A stretch of DNA of 64,000 nucleotides from Marinomonas algicola. Its GTDB lineage: Bacteria > Pseudomonadota > Gammaproteobacteria > Pseudomonadales > Marinomonadaceae. How positions within the stretch are numbered: the stretch's first letter is position 1; every line of letters starts with the position of its first letter. The stretch spans positions 3,224,001-3,288,000 of the forward strand of contig NZ_CP061941.1 of NCBI RefSeq assembly GCF_014805825.1, read 5' to 3'. The notes beneath the pieces are model-generated. The model searched no databases, had not been told where the DNA came from, and saw nothing but the letters and a program-made list of their open reading frames with translations. Made by a program: the position numbers and the translations under genes. Positions 45,950 to 55,019 of the stretch are shown here, piece after piece.

Positions 45950-46903
45950 ATGGTAGAAGTAGCTATTGTTGCTTTTGAAGGTATAAGTATGTTCCACCTT
46001 TCAGTACCCATTGCAATTTTTAGGGACGCATTACTGAATGAGCAGAAGCTCTTTAATGTACGTGTATGTTCAGAAATGGGCGGTCAGGTCAATTCGGCCG
46101 ATGGCTTAGGTATCGATATACAAAATGATATCTCAATGATTAATCAAGCAGACATTGTTATTGTACCGAGTTGGATACCAGATAAAATACCAAGCACTTC
46201 TTTAAAGAGACAGCTTGTAGCAGCACACCAGAGTAACAAACTAATTGTAGGGTTATGTATAGGAGCCTATGCTATAGCACATTGCGGTGTATTAAACGGG
46301 ATGCGAGCAACAACGCATTGGAAATATGGGGCCGATTTTGCAAAAAAATTCCCTTTAATAACGTGTGACATAAATCCGTTGTTTATCGTTGAGAGAAATG
46401 TTATCACCTCAGCAGGAAGTGCGGCGGCAATCGATTGCTGTCTCCATATAGTGAAACATTACTATGGGGTTAAGGTGGCCAATAAAATTGCACGCGTAAT
46501 GGTCTCATCTCCTGAACGAAATGGTGGACAAAATCAATATATTGAAACCCCAACAATAGAAAAGCCAAGTGATGAAAGAATCGCTAAGTTAGTTGACTTA
46601 ATTCTGGAAAACATCACAGATACTTATACATTAGAAAGTGTGGCAGAGTATTGCATGATGAGCGTTCGTAGCTTTAGCCGAAACTTTAAGTCATCGAATG
46701 CGATAAGTTTTAATGCTTGGCTAATCAATGTTAGGCTTAACTATAGCTTAGAGTTACTAGAGTCTACTAGTTTGACTGTTTCGGAGATATCTGAAAGAGC
46801 GGGCTTTCATTCTGAACAAATTTACCGAAAACATTTCATAAAAAAATACGATATCCCCCCAAAAGCATGGCAAAAAACATTCAAAAGCCCCAACCATAAC
46901 TAA
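45950..46903 (+). CDS. GlxA-type AraC-family transcriptional regulator
   Basis: The 317-residue protein joins an N-terminal DJ-1/PfpI-like domain (about 1-180; the nucleophile-elbow-like segment VGLCIGAYAIAHCGVL has the Cys) to a C-terminal AraC-type double HTH (about 215-312; YTLESVAEYCMMSVRSFSRNFK and LTVSEISERAGFHSEQIYRKHF). Such regulators sense small metabolites and usually activate nearby catabolic genes. It is divergent from the HD-domain gene. Confidence 0.92.
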   Translation: MVEVAIVAFEGISMFHLSVPIAIFRDALLNEQKLFNVRVCSEMGGQVNSADGLGIDIQNDISMINQADIVIVPSWIPDKIPSTSLKRQLVAAHQSNKLIVGLCIGAYAIAHCGVLNGMRATTHWKYGADFAKKFPLITCDINPLFIVERNVITSAGSAAAIDCCLHIVKHYYGVKVANKIARVMVSSPERNGGQNQYIETPTIEKPSDERIAKLVDLILENITDTYTLESVAEYCMMSVRSFSRNFKSSNAISFNAWLINVRLNYSLELLESTSLTVSEISERAGFHSEQIYRKHFIKKYDIPPKAWQKTFKSPNHN

Positions 46904-46934
46904 TACTTGAGTTGCTCCTTTAAAAGACGACAAA

Positions 46935-47816
46935 TCAAGTTGCTGACCCTAGACTTTCACACATTGAATTATACCCAAGGTCTATCATTTCAGACGCTCT
47001 ATTAAACTCCAGCATACCACATGCATTCCTCGGAATTTCAATCAAATAATCGGCTGGATAAGTCGCTTGTTTATGCCTGAAAATTGTATTTTGCATAGCA
47101 TCAAATGCCTGATTAGCGATCTCAAACACCCCAACATCTTTTCCAATAGGCTCTTCGGGTGAGCCTTTAAAACGATTAACAAAACCAGCCACTTTATCTG
47201 AAATAGGTGAGCCTAGCGCATTATCTAAATCCGTTACCACGGGTGTTCTCTTAGTTTCTAACACTTTACCAACAAGATTAACCGCAATTGTTAAGTCTGT
47301 ACCATCACAAAAAGTTGGCGCTACAGGAATAGGATTCAAAATTCCCCCATCCATTAATTCTCTGCCATTATAGCTAAATGGCGTAAAGAAGAACGGCAAT
47401 GATATAGACGCTCTAATGGCATCAAACAGTTTTCCTGAGTTGAGCCAAACTTCTTTTTCATTAGCGATATCTGATGCTACCGCCGTGTACTTGATGGGTA
47501 AGTCTTCAATTTTCAAATCACCAACAAGTTCCGTCAAGGTATTAATCAATTTATCACCTTTCACTAAACCACTTCTATTCCATGAGAGATCTAACAACGT
47601 AAGGATATCCATTTTCGTGATGCTTCTTGACCACTGTTCGAAATCATCTAGCTTCCCTGCGGCATAAATGCCGCCAATCAGTGCACCGATGGAACACCCA
47701 GAAATGGATTCTATATGGTAATCATGTTCTTCTAACCATTTTATTATTCCAATGTGAGACAAACCACGCGCACCGCCACTTCCGAGAACAAGAGAGACTG
47801 TTTTTTGTTTACTCAT
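46935..47816 (-). CDS. Patatin-like phospholipase (RssA/NTE type)
   Basis: The roughly 293-residue protein has the patatin dyad: oxyanion loop GSGGARG (12-18), nucleophile Ser42 in GCSIG, and Asp156 in the DGG motif. It should be a lipid acyl hydrolase in the cytosol or at the inner membrane. ATG at 47816 (MSKQKTV) is chosen over an upstream start because the fold begins there and GGTGG lies upstream. It stands alone between two plus-strand genes. Confidence 0.9.
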   Translation of the reverse strand: MSKQKTVSLVLGSGGARGLSHIGIIKWLEEHDYHIESISGCSIGALIGGIYAAGKLDDFEQWSRSITKMDILTLLDLSWNRSGLVKGDKLINTLTELVGDLKIEDLPIKYTAVASDIANEKEVWLNSGKLFDAIRASISLPFFFTPFSYNGRELMDGGILNPIPVAPTFCDGTDLTIAVNLVGKVLETKRTPVVTDLDNALGSPISDKVAGFVNRFKGSPEEPIGKDVGVFEIANQAFDAMQNTIFRHKQATYPADYLIEIPRNACGMLEFNRASEMIDLGYNSMCESLGSAT

Positions 47817-48032
47817 ACTTCCACCACTTCTTTCTAAAAACGCATCAATGCAAGAACCAACAACACGATACCAATGCACTTTTGAACATTAATAACGGCC
47901 TTCGCTACTCGATAGGCTAAAACATCAATTTATTCAATTCGAAATCTAGCATAACATTTTAACCATAACCTCTAAGGCATTGTGTATTACACTTTGATAA
48001 TAAGACCCACTTTTATGCAAGGTATTCACGAC

Positions 48033-48680
48033 ATGATAGACAATTCTAAAAGGCAAATACTGAAAAGAATGGGCCTATGCCTCTCTCTGCCGCTATTAAC
48101 AACGGTTAGTTTTAGTACCCGAACCTATGCAGACACACCTGTAGGTTCACCACGTTTAACCGATAGATGGTCTGTTGGCGGAACAAATAAAATCATTAGC
48201 CCATACCCAAACGACAGTATCTTCGACTCTCATCTGCCATGCGCGGTTAAAATGACTGAACCTAGAACGCTCGGCCCTTGTTTTTTCTCAGTAAAAACAT
48301 CTGACGACATTTCTGATGGTCAAAGTGGTTTGCCTATGATGTTGTGTATGAAACTAATAGGCCATGACTGCAATCCATTAGTCAATTATGAAATTGAGGT
48401 CTGGCATGCTAACAGTCTCGGTATCTATTCTGCTGATACACGTCAAAGCGACGAGGCTCAACGGTTTCGTAGTAGAATGTGCTCAAATAACAACCAAGAT
48501 GCGTTAGAAAGTACTTGGTTTAGAGGAAGCCAAATCACAGACAGCCGTGGTCGAGTCAATTTTAAAAGCTGTTTCCCAGGCTGGTATGCCGGTCGTACCA
48601 TTCATATTCACGTGCGTATTACTCACTCTCATTATTTCTGTGCAAATTCAAAAAAAATCTTACAAGAATTAATGTTATAA
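48033..48680 (+). CDS. Intradiol ring-cleavage dioxygenase-like protein, short C-terminus
   Basis: From ATG 48033 the product has 215 residues: a Tat-like or Sec signal region (KRQILKRMG then hydrophobic residues), then an intradiol dioxygenase fold. The four iron ligands appear: Tyr132, Tyr185, His191 and His193 (in WYAGRTIHIHVR). The family normally continues with a 'TQ.yF' strand and 25-40 more residues, but here the protein ends 20 residues after the last His, so the C-terminus may be truncated or altered. A GTG at 47982 is an alternative start. Substrate is unknown. Confidence 0.75.
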   Translation: MIDNSKRQILKRMGLCLSLPLLTTVSFSTRTYADTPVGSPRLTDRWSVGGTNKIISPYPNDSIFDSHLPCAVKMTEPRTLGPCFFSVKTSDDISDGQSGLPMMLCMKLIGHDCNPLVNYEIEVWHANSLGIYSADTRQSDEAQRFRSRMCSNNNQDALESTWFRGSQITDSRGRVNFKSCFPGWYAGRTIHIHVRITHSHYFCANSKKILQELML

Positions 48681-48699
48681 TATATCATAACATTAATTC
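48666..48699. repeat. 13-bp inverted repeat across the end of the dioxygenase-like gene
   Basis: Perfect arms GAATTAATGTTAT / ATAACATTAATTC with an 8-base loop overlap the stop codon of the dioxygenase-like gene. AT-rich, without a plus-strand T-run, so not a typical terminator. Confidence 0.6.
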
Positions 48700-48741
48700 A
48701 AAAATACGCAGTCCTTCGTTAATACAAGAGCAAATATCTCT

Positions 48742-50256
48742 ATGAAATATCTAAAGAAATCCTTGGTCATTGCCGCTTTGGCAAGCGCCGCTTTGTCTCT
48801 ACAGGCACAAACCATCACCATTACTTCTCCATGGGAACTTAAATCCCAAGATCCAACCGTTGGCGGTTATGCGTTCACACGTATGGGGATAACGGAAACA
48901 CTGGTCAGCATCAACAAATCTGGAGGCTTGAAGCCTCAACTTGCTACTGAATGGTCTGTCAGTGATGATAAAAAAGTGTGGACATTCGTTTTGCGCAACA
49001 AGGTCACATTCAGTGATGGTGAAGCCCTTACTGCGGAGGCGGTAATCCATTCCCTAGAAGTAGCCAAAGAGAAACCGGGCCCTTTGAAAGGCGTACCAAT
49101 TCTTTCCATGAAGAGCCAGAATAATTCGGTCATCTTTACCTTAGAAAAACCTTATACCTTGCTGCCCGCCGCATTAGGACACCATACTACAATGATTTTA
49201 TCGCCTAAGGCGTATGACAAAGACGGTGATGTCAATAAGGTGATTGGTACAGGACCATTTAATGTTAAAGAATTCACTCCGCCACAGCGTCTGAGTATTG
49301 TTAAAAAAGACGATTATTGGGGAGAAAAAGCCAGCATTGGTGAAATTGAATACATTGCAGCATCGCGTAGCGTAACTCGTGCATTGATGGCTGAAAGTAA
49401 GCCTTCCATTATCGCATACAGCCTTGATGCAGCCAGCATTAGCCGTTTGAAGCACAATCCGAAACTCGATGTGATGAGTATCATGTTACCACGTGTTATC
49501 ACAATAAAAGTAAACCATAAACATCCCTTCATGCAGGACGTAAACGTTCGTCAAGCCATGAGCCAAGCCATCAACCGAAATGGTATTGCGGCCTCTTTGC
49601 TTCGTTCCCCTGAAATCAAAACAACGCAACTGTTACCACCAAGCCTTTCACAATGGCACAACACCGATTTAGAACCTTTCCAATACAACGCTGATAACGC
49701 CAAAGCCTTGTTAGAAAAAGCCGGTTTTACCTTTAATGATGAAGGCTACGCTGAAAAAGACGGCAAAGTTTTCGAAATCACAATGAGAACCTACTCTGAC
49801 CGCCCTGAGCTGCCATTAATCGCTAATGCGATCCAAGACCAATTCAAAAAGATTGGTATTAAAATGGACATTTCTATCGGCAGTTACACAGAAGTTCCTG
49901 GTGGTCACCAAGACGGCACTTTAGACGTCGCGTTAATGTCACGTAACTACGCCACAGTACAATCACCACTGAATAACATCGCCAGCGATTTTGGCCGTGG
50001 TGGTGCGGATTGGGGCGCAATGAACTGGGAAAATGAAGCCGTTGCCCAAGCGTTGGATGCACTTAAGCTGGATAATACCGACGAGGCAGCCGATGCAAAC
50101 CGTGCCTTGGTAACCCGTGCTATTCAAGAAGAACTGCCTGTCATTCCGGTCATTTGGTATAAGCAATCTGTCGTTGTATCGAAAAACCTAAAAGGCGTTT
50201 CTCTTGATCCTTTCGATACGACATACCGTTTAAATGAAATTGAGTTAGTGAAATAA
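48742..50256 (+). CDS. ABC transporter substrate-binding protein, nickel/peptide type (NikA-like)
   Basis: The 504-residue precursor has a signal peptide (cleavage after LQA, about 22) and the SBP_bac_5 fold; segments GGYAFTRMGITETLVSINK, VIGTGPFNVKEFTPPQRLSIVKKDDYWG and DVNVRQAMSQAINR are standard. Ligands of the family include nickel complexes, di- and oligopeptides; the sequence does not decide. It heads a four-gene plus-strand operon whose second gene is broken by an insertion sequence, so the importer is likely inactive. Confidence 0.92.
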   Translation: MKYLKKSLVIAALASAALSLQAQTITITSPWELKSQDPTVGGYAFTRMGITETLVSINKSGGLKPQLATEWSVSDDKKVWTFVLRNKVTFSDGEALTAEAVIHSLEVAKEKPGPLKGVPILSMKSQNNSVIFTLEKPYTLLPAALGHHTTMILSPKAYDKDGDVNKVIGTGPFNVKEFTPPQRLSIVKKDDYWGEKASIGEIEYIAASRSVTRALMAESKPSIIAYSLDAASISRLKHNPKLDVMSIMLPRVITIKVNHKHPFMQDVNVRQAMSQAINRNGIAASLLRSPEIKTTQLLPPSLSQWHNTDLEPFQYNADNAKALLEKAGFTFNDEGYAEKDGKVFEITMRTYSDRPELPLIANAIQDQFKKIGIKMDISIGSYTEVPGGHQDGTLDVALMSRNYATVQSPLNNIASDFGRGGADWGAMNWENEAVAQALDALKLDNTDEAADANRALVTRAIQEELPVIPVIWYKQSVVVSKNLKGVSLDPFDTTYRLNEIELVK

Positions 50257-50497
50257 CCCCCATTTAGACTAAAGGAAAAGACTGAACTCAGTATGAAAAG
50301 ACAAACCGTTAACACGCTACTCAACATTCTCGCTTGGCGGTCCATCCAAGCTGTTTTTGTCGCGCTTTTCGTCGGCATTGTGTGCTTTTTTGCCGCACAA
50401 GGCTTAGGTGGAAACATGGCTTATCGCATTGCAGGTGGTCGCTATGGCATTGATTTGATGGATTCAAGCACAGCTGAAAGCGTTGCGCGTGAATTAG

Positions 50498-50506
50498 GGT
50501 TAGACC
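50498..50506. repeat. Target-site duplication, left copy (GGTTAGACC)
   Basis: These nine bases directly precede the left end of the insertion sequence and are repeated exactly at 51832-51840 after its right end. Nine bp is the usual duplication of IS10-type elements. One further G is shared with the element's right end, so a 10-bp reading is also possible. Confidence 0.92.
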
Positions 50507-50527
50507 CTGAGGTATCCCCACGAATTT
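50507..50527 (+). repeat. Left terminal inverted repeat of the IS
   Basis: Twenty-one bases starting CTGAGGTATCCCC, the exact reverse complement of 51811-51831. Confidence 0.95.
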
Positions 50528-50618
50528 CATATAAATAACAATTAGTTAACGCAAGAAGGGAACGTTCATGGCCCTTGGTGATCAATAATTTCGCCAAAAA
50601 CAACCAAACACGAGAGCC

Positions 50619-51812
50619 ATGAACGCGACGACTATTTTGAACAAAATCCTCCCTCTTGTCAGCCCCAATATGCACAAAACTCGGCGCAATGCTGTCGCGG
50701 CCTGCATTCAAAGTCTTGCTCAGGGCAATCTCAGTACGGTGACCAACATTGGAAGAGGTATTCAATCTAAAACTTTTGAAAAGCACTGCATCAAACGTGC
50801 TGATCGAGTACTTTCTAACGCTCATTTACAACAAGAATCACTCTCTATTTATGCTCATATGTGTCACCTTTTTGCGAGCCAAGGGCGACCTATTATCAGT
50901 GTCGATTGGTCTGATCTTGATGCGCGAAAACAACACTTTCTCATTCGAGCGGTAGTGGCCTTTCAAGGTCGGCCATTTACTCTATACGAGGAAGTGCATG
51001 ACATTAAAACCAAGGAGAAACCGAAAACACACAAGTACTTTCTTTCCACGCTAAAATCACTTCTTCCAAAAGAGACCAAACCAATCATTGTCACGGATGC
51101 CGGTTTTAAAATGCCTTGGATAGAGTTAGTAAAAAGCTTAGGTTGGGATTATGTCGGACGTGTCCGTCGACCGCGTAAATTTTTTGATGAAGAAAGCCAA
51201 TCATGGCGCTGTATCTCACATTTATTTCCGACAGCCAATGCCACGCCAAAGTCACTTTCGTTGAATCTAGGACAATCAACGCCTCACTTTTGTCATCTGG
51301 CGCTCTATAAAGGAAAGCCAAAAGGTCGGCACTCTTTAAACCAAGACGGATCAACGAAAGCATCAAAGACATCGTTAACCGCGGCACGTGGAGCAAAAGA
51401 GCCGTGGTTGTTGATTTCATCATTGCCAAAAAACCGCTCGTTTGCCAAGAAAAGCGTGAAGGTTTATCAGACACGAATGCAAATAGAAGAAAGTTTTAGA
51501 GACATGAAAAGCACAAAATTCGGCTTAGGTTTCGAGCATAACTACACTAAAATTTTAGCCAGAATGAAGCTGCTGGTTTTACTGACAACGCTGACCGCTA
51601 TGGTGCTTATCTTATTAGGCAAAGTGGTTGAACTGGCTGGATTAGCGTATCGTTTTCAATCGTCCAGCACTCGCAAACGCAGAGTGCTCTCTCATTTTTT
51701 TCTGGGCAAAAGAGCATTGTCTACGAATCTAAAAATCACCCTCAAACAATGGCGAGAAGGAGTTCAGCAATTCGCTGAACAGCTGTTTAAGGGAGAAGGT
51801 TTTATGGTTTAA
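50619..51812 (+). CDS. IS4-family (IS10-like) DDE transposase
   Basis: The 397-residue protein aligns with IS10 transposase throughout. The DDE triad is intact: Asp96 in SVDWSDLD, Asp160 in VTDAGFK and Glu290 within the IS4-family Y-2-R-3-E-6-K signature (YQTRMQIEESFRDMK). The stop codon overlaps the right terminal repeat by two bases. Length matches the IS10 enzyme (402). It cuts and pastes its own element by a hairpin mechanism in relatives. No frameshift or truncation was seen. Confidence 0.95.
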   Translation: MNATTILNKILPLVSPNMHKTRRNAVAACIQSLAQGNLSTVTNIGRGIQSKTFEKHCIKRADRVLSNAHLQQESLSIYAHMCHLFASQGRPIISVDWSDLDARKQHFLIRAVVAFQGRPFTLYEEVHDIKTKEKPKTHKYFLSTLKSLLPKETKPIIVTDAGFKMPWIELVKSLGWDYVGRVRRPRKFFDEESQSWRCISHLFPTANATPKSLSLNLGQSTPHFCHLALYKGKPKGRHSLNQDGSTKASKTSLTAARGAKEPWLLISSLPKNRSFAKKSVKVYQTRMQIEESFRDMKSTKFGLGFEHNYTKILARMKLLVLLTTLTAMVLILLGKVVELAGLAYRFQSSSTRKRRVLSHFFLGKRALSTNLKITLKQWREGVQQFAEQLFKGEGFMV

Positions 51813-51831
51813 ATTCGTGGGGATACCTCAG
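51811..51831 (-). repeat. Right terminal inverted repeat of the IS
   Basis: Twenty-one bases ending GGGGATACCTCAG, the exact reverse complement of the left end. The last two codon bases of the transposase stop lie inside it. Confidence 0.95.
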
Positions 51832-51840
51832 GGTTAGACC
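51832..51840. repeat. Target-site duplication, right copy (GGTTAGACC)
   Basis: An exact copy of 50498-50506, followed by the continuing permease reading frame (CGC AGT TTA TGG). Confidence 0.92.
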
Positions 51841-52588
51841 GCAGTTTATGGGTTCGATTAGTTGAATGGTTAGGCGATAGCTTAACCTTCAACTTCGGTA
51901 ACTCATTAGTCAGTGGTTCCCCTGTCATTGAAGAAGTTGGGCACACTTTGGGTCATTCATTAACGCTTGCGGGTGCGAGTATTGTGTTATCGGTTTTTAT
52001 GGCCGTACCTTTGGGCGTCTTGGCAGCAAAACACCCGAACTCTTGGTTCGACAAGACCCTGTTATTTTGTAGCGTGTCATTAAAGTCCGTACCGAATTTT
52101 GTGATTGGTATTTTATTGGTTATGTTGTTTGCGGTGCAGATGAGACTGCTGCCCGCGGCGGGACATGGCGATTTTTCCTACTTAATTTTACCTACTTTGA
52201 CACTGGCGTTAGGGCTTGCTGCCGTCTCTGTGCAAGTCGTGAGAGACAGCACACTTGGCGTACGTAATTCAACGTATTTTTTGTTTTCGCGCATTAAAGG
52301 CTTATCGGATGCGCAAACATTCCAACGTCATGGTTGGCGTAATTTGCTCGTCCCTGTCGTAGCCTTTTTAGGCATTCAATTTATTACGATTGTTGAAGGC
52401 GTTGTGGTGATTGAAACCTTATTTGCATGGCCGGGTATTGGTCACAGTTTAGTGCATGCCATCTTTGCAAGGGATATTCCTATCGTTCAAGGTGCTGCGG
52501 TGGCAATGGGGTTAATTTTTGTGGCGATGAATGCATTAGTGGATATCGCCGTACTGCTGCTCGACCCACGTGAAGGAAGTAAGTCATA

Positions 52589-53392
52589 ATGAATATCCTA
52601 TCCTTTTTTACATTACTTTCTTTCAAGCAAAAAATCGGACTTTTACTCTTCATCGTTCCTTGTATTTTTGCCTTAGTCGCACCGTTACTTGTTGCGGGTA
52701 GCCCACACGATCAATCTTTGATGGATACACTCCAAGCGCCAAGTGCTGAGCACTGGTTTGGTACGGATCATCTGGGACGTGACATGTGGTTGCGCTTGGC
52801 CTCTGCCCTGCAAGTGTCTCTTGGTATCGCGGTAGTGAGCACCTTGTTTGCCACTGGATTTGGCACGCTAATGGGGGTTCTGTCCGCGCAATACCCAAAA
52901 ACCGCCGATAAAGTCTTAAATTTAATTTCCAATTTATTCTTGGCGGTTCCTGGACTGTTATTTATATTGCTGTTCGCAACGATTGCACCGGGGAAACTAT
53001 GGCCACTCTTTTTGGGTGTCTCTTTGATTGCCAGTATCGAAATGTATCGTGTCGTGCGAGCGCAATCGATGATTATCGCTAACCGTGATGCCGTAGCGGC
53101 CTCTCAGTTATTGGGATTCACGCCATGGTATTTACTACAGAGACACTATTTCCCAGAGCTGCGTCCGATTATCTTACGTTTGGCGGCTTTTACCTTGGCT
53201 ACCACTGTTTTATCCGTCGCCTCCCTTGGGTTTATTAACGTTGGTGTAAAGCCTCCCCGTGCAGAATTGGGTCTCATGATGATTGAACTTATGCCTTATT
53301 ATTACGAAGCACCGTGGATCATATTACAGCCAATAATTGCTTTATTTATATTAGTTCTAGGATTAAACCTGATGATTGGGAAGAAAAAATAA
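52589..53392 (+). CDS. ABC transporter permease (NikC/OppC-like)
   Basis: The 267-residue membrane protein has the DppC/NikC layout: N-terminal helix, HWFGTDHLGRDMWLRLASALQVSLGIAVV, then the EAA-type loop VAASQLLGFTPWYLLQRHYFPEL. Its ATG overlaps the stop of the split permease gene (TAATG), and its own stop overlaps the ATPase start the same way. Both permeases are needed for transport, so with the first one broken this one has no partner here. Confidence 0.92.
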   Translation: MNILSFFTLLSFKQKIGLLLFIVPCIFALVAPLLVAGSPHDQSLMDTLQAPSAEHWFGTDHLGRDMWLRLASALQVSLGIAVVSTLFATGFGTLMGVLSAQYPKTADKVLNLISNLFLAVPGLLFILLFATIAPGKLWPLFLGVSLIASIEMYRVVRAQSMIIANRDAVAASQLLGFTPWYLLQRHYFPELRPIILRLAAFTLATTVLSVASLGFINVGVKPPRAELGLMMIELMPYYYEAPWIILQPIIALFILVLGLNLMIGKKK

Positions 53393-54780
53393 TGCTCGTT
53401 GTAAAAAACCTAAGCGTTAAAACGCGTGATGGGAACATGATCGTTAACCCAGTATCATTTGAATTAGTCGCAGGTGAAGCGCTGACCATTGTCGGTGAAA
53501 CCGGTTCAGGCAAGACCTTATTGGCTCAAGCCATTGCAAATAATCTACCCGATGGCTTAATTGCTGAAGGTGAGATTTATTTACACGATCAAGCTCTTCA
53601 CACGCTTTCTGCTGACGCACGTAATGCCTTATGGGGGACAAGTATCTGTGTTCTACCACAGGAGCCGACTCGCTCGTTAGATCCGACCATGCATGCGATC
53701 AAGCAGGTTAAAGAAGGTTATCAGATCGTTAAAGGTTTAAATGCCAATGACGCCACGTCTAAAGCTACTCTTGATTTTGACAGCGTTAAACTGACTCACG
53801 CGACACACAAATACCCATTTGAGTTATCTGGCGGTATGGCACAAAGAGTCGCGTTTCTAGCATCACGTTCGGGCGGGGCGACCTTCACTGTTGCGGATGA
53901 GCCAACCAAAGGGTTAGACGCCAACCGACGTGATGATATTGCCAAGCAATTGCGCTCGCTCATTGAAAAAAATGAAGGCGTCTTTACAATCACCCATGAC
54001 ATTGACGTTGCCCATCAGCTCGGTGGATGCGTGATGATTATGCGTAAAGGTGACGTTATAGAAGTGGGAGAAAGCCAACAAGTTCTCAGCCACCCTGCTC
54101 ACCCCTATACACAAGAGCTTATTGATGCCGATCCACGTCGCTGGCCAAAAAGAGAAGCAAAAAGCAACAAGGATCCATCCATCGTCAATGCGAAAAACCT
54201 CAGCAAAAGCCGAGGTGGAAAAACGCTTTTCAACGATGTATCACTTAGTTTGCATCCGGGGCAAATTATTGGTGTCAGTGGTGACAGTGGCTGTGGAAAA
54301 AGCACACTGGGAGATATGTTATTAGGTCTATTACCAAGCGATAGCGGTACCATAGAATGGGCACACAAACCTAACGAAAGACATAAAGCTCAAAAACTCT
54401 TCCAAGACCCAACGGATGTGTTTTCGGCTCATGTTCCTTTAAGAACCAGCTTCCATGATCTGATGAAGAAATATCACATCGGCCAAGATAAGCTAAAAGG
54501 ACTGCTTGCTGAGTTACGATTGGATGAGGGACTCATTGACCGCCATCCAGATCAAGTCTCAGGTGGTGAGTTACAACGCTTAGCGATTGTCCGTGTGATG
54601 CTGCTTGATCCTACGTTTATTTTTGCAGATGAACCCACTTCACGTCTGGATATGTTGACTCAAAAAACCGTTATTGAAGCGCTCGTCAATGTCGTGAAAC
54701 TCAGCAACGTCGCCATTATGATAGTCAGCCATGATAAAGCTTTATTAAACAGCGTTTGCGATGAATTGATTACCCTGTAA
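53392..54780 (+). CDS. ABC transporter ATPase with two fused nucleotide-binding domains
   Basis: From ATG 53392 the product is 462 residues with two NBDs. The first has Walker A GETGSGKT, signature LSGGMAQR and Walker B TVADEPTKG; the second has GDSGCGKST, VSGGELQRLA and FADEPTSRLD, and between them lies HPYTQELIDADPRRWP, the linker typical of oligopeptide/nickel ATPases. The fusion replaces the separate DppD/DppF-type pair. The start codon overlaps the permease stop. ATPase domains look active, though the operon lacks one permease. Confidence 0.93.
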   Translation: MLVVKNLSVKTRDGNMIVNPVSFELVAGEALTIVGETGSGKTLLAQAIANNLPDGLIAEGEIYLHDQALHTLSADARNALWGTSICVLPQEPTRSLDPTMHAIKQVKEGYQIVKGLNANDATSKATLDFDSVKLTHATHKYPFELSGGMAQRVAFLASRSGGATFTVADEPTKGLDANRRDDIAKQLRSLIEKNEGVFTITHDIDVAHQLGGCVMIMRKGDVIEVGESQQVLSHPAHPYTQELIDADPRRWPKREAKSNKDPSIVNAKNLSKSRGGKTLFNDVSLSLHPGQIIGVSGDSGCGKSTLGDMLLGLLPSDSGTIEWAHKPNERHKAQKLFQDPTDVFSAHVPLRTSFHDLMKKYHIGQDKLKGLLAELRLDEGLIDRHPDQVSGGELQRLAIVRVMLLDPTFIFADEPTSRLDMLTQKTVIEALVNVVKLSNVAIMIVSHDKALLNSVCDELITL

Positions 54781-54880
54781 CACAATGAAATGAGGTTAAG
54801 CTCTTGATCTAAATATAATACTCATAGACGTATTCTAGCTTTTGTGTAGCAACGCCATTGAGTGTGAAAATAGATCTCAG

Positions 54881-54912
54881 GGCTCTAAGGCTCTAAGGCT
54901 CTAAGGCTCTAG
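54881..54912. repeat. 8-bp tandem repeat (GGCTCTAA, about four copies)
   Basis: GGCTCTAA is repeated three times, then partly a fourth time, in the gap between the ABC operon and sstT. It is short and lies in non-coding DNA; slippage there could alter spacing only. Confidence 0.85.
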
Positions 54913-54988
54913 GCGTCCCCTAGAGACTGAAAATACCAATACGTGGTAACTAAACCTATAATAGGATGCGTTATCGTTATAGCAGAGA

Positions 54989-55013
54989 TTAAAAAGGGAG
55001 CACTCGGCTCCCT
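54989..55013 (-). terminator. Intrinsic terminator of sstT
   Basis: On the minus strand AGGGAGC-cgagt-GCTCCCT forms a GC-rich 7-bp stem with a 5-base loop, followed by TTTTTAAT. It begins within 10 bases of the sstT stop codon. Confidence 0.9.
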
Positions 55014-55019
55014 ACTCTC

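Larger units (their letters stand above)
50507..51831 (+). mobile_element. Complete IS4-family (IS10-like) insertion sequence, 1325 bp
   Basis: The element is bounded by perfect 21-bp terminal inverted repeats (CTGAGGTATCCCCACG... at 50507-50527; mirror copy at 51811-51831) and a 9-bp target duplication. The ends begin CTGA...ATCCCC, as in IS10, and the length is close to that of IS10. One transposase gene fills it. It lies inside an ABC permease gene in the same orientation. All parts look intact, so the element may be active or only recently inserted. A new name cannot be given without a database search. Confidence 0.95.
50293..52589 (+). pseudogene. ABC transporter permease (NikB/OppB-like) split by an insertion sequence
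   Basis: The 5' part (50293-50506) encodes residues 1-71 and the first membrane helix, ending at ...RELGLD; the 3' part resumes at 51841. Removing the element (50507-51831) plus one 9-bp target copy joins GGG TTA GAC to CGC AGT TTA and restores one continuous permease frame ending at the TAA at 52587, which overlaps the next gene's ATG (TAATG). The downstream half keeps the permease segments IKGLSDAQTF.RHGWRN and LFAWPGIGHSLVHAIFARDIP. The gene is not functional as it stands. Confidence 0.93.
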
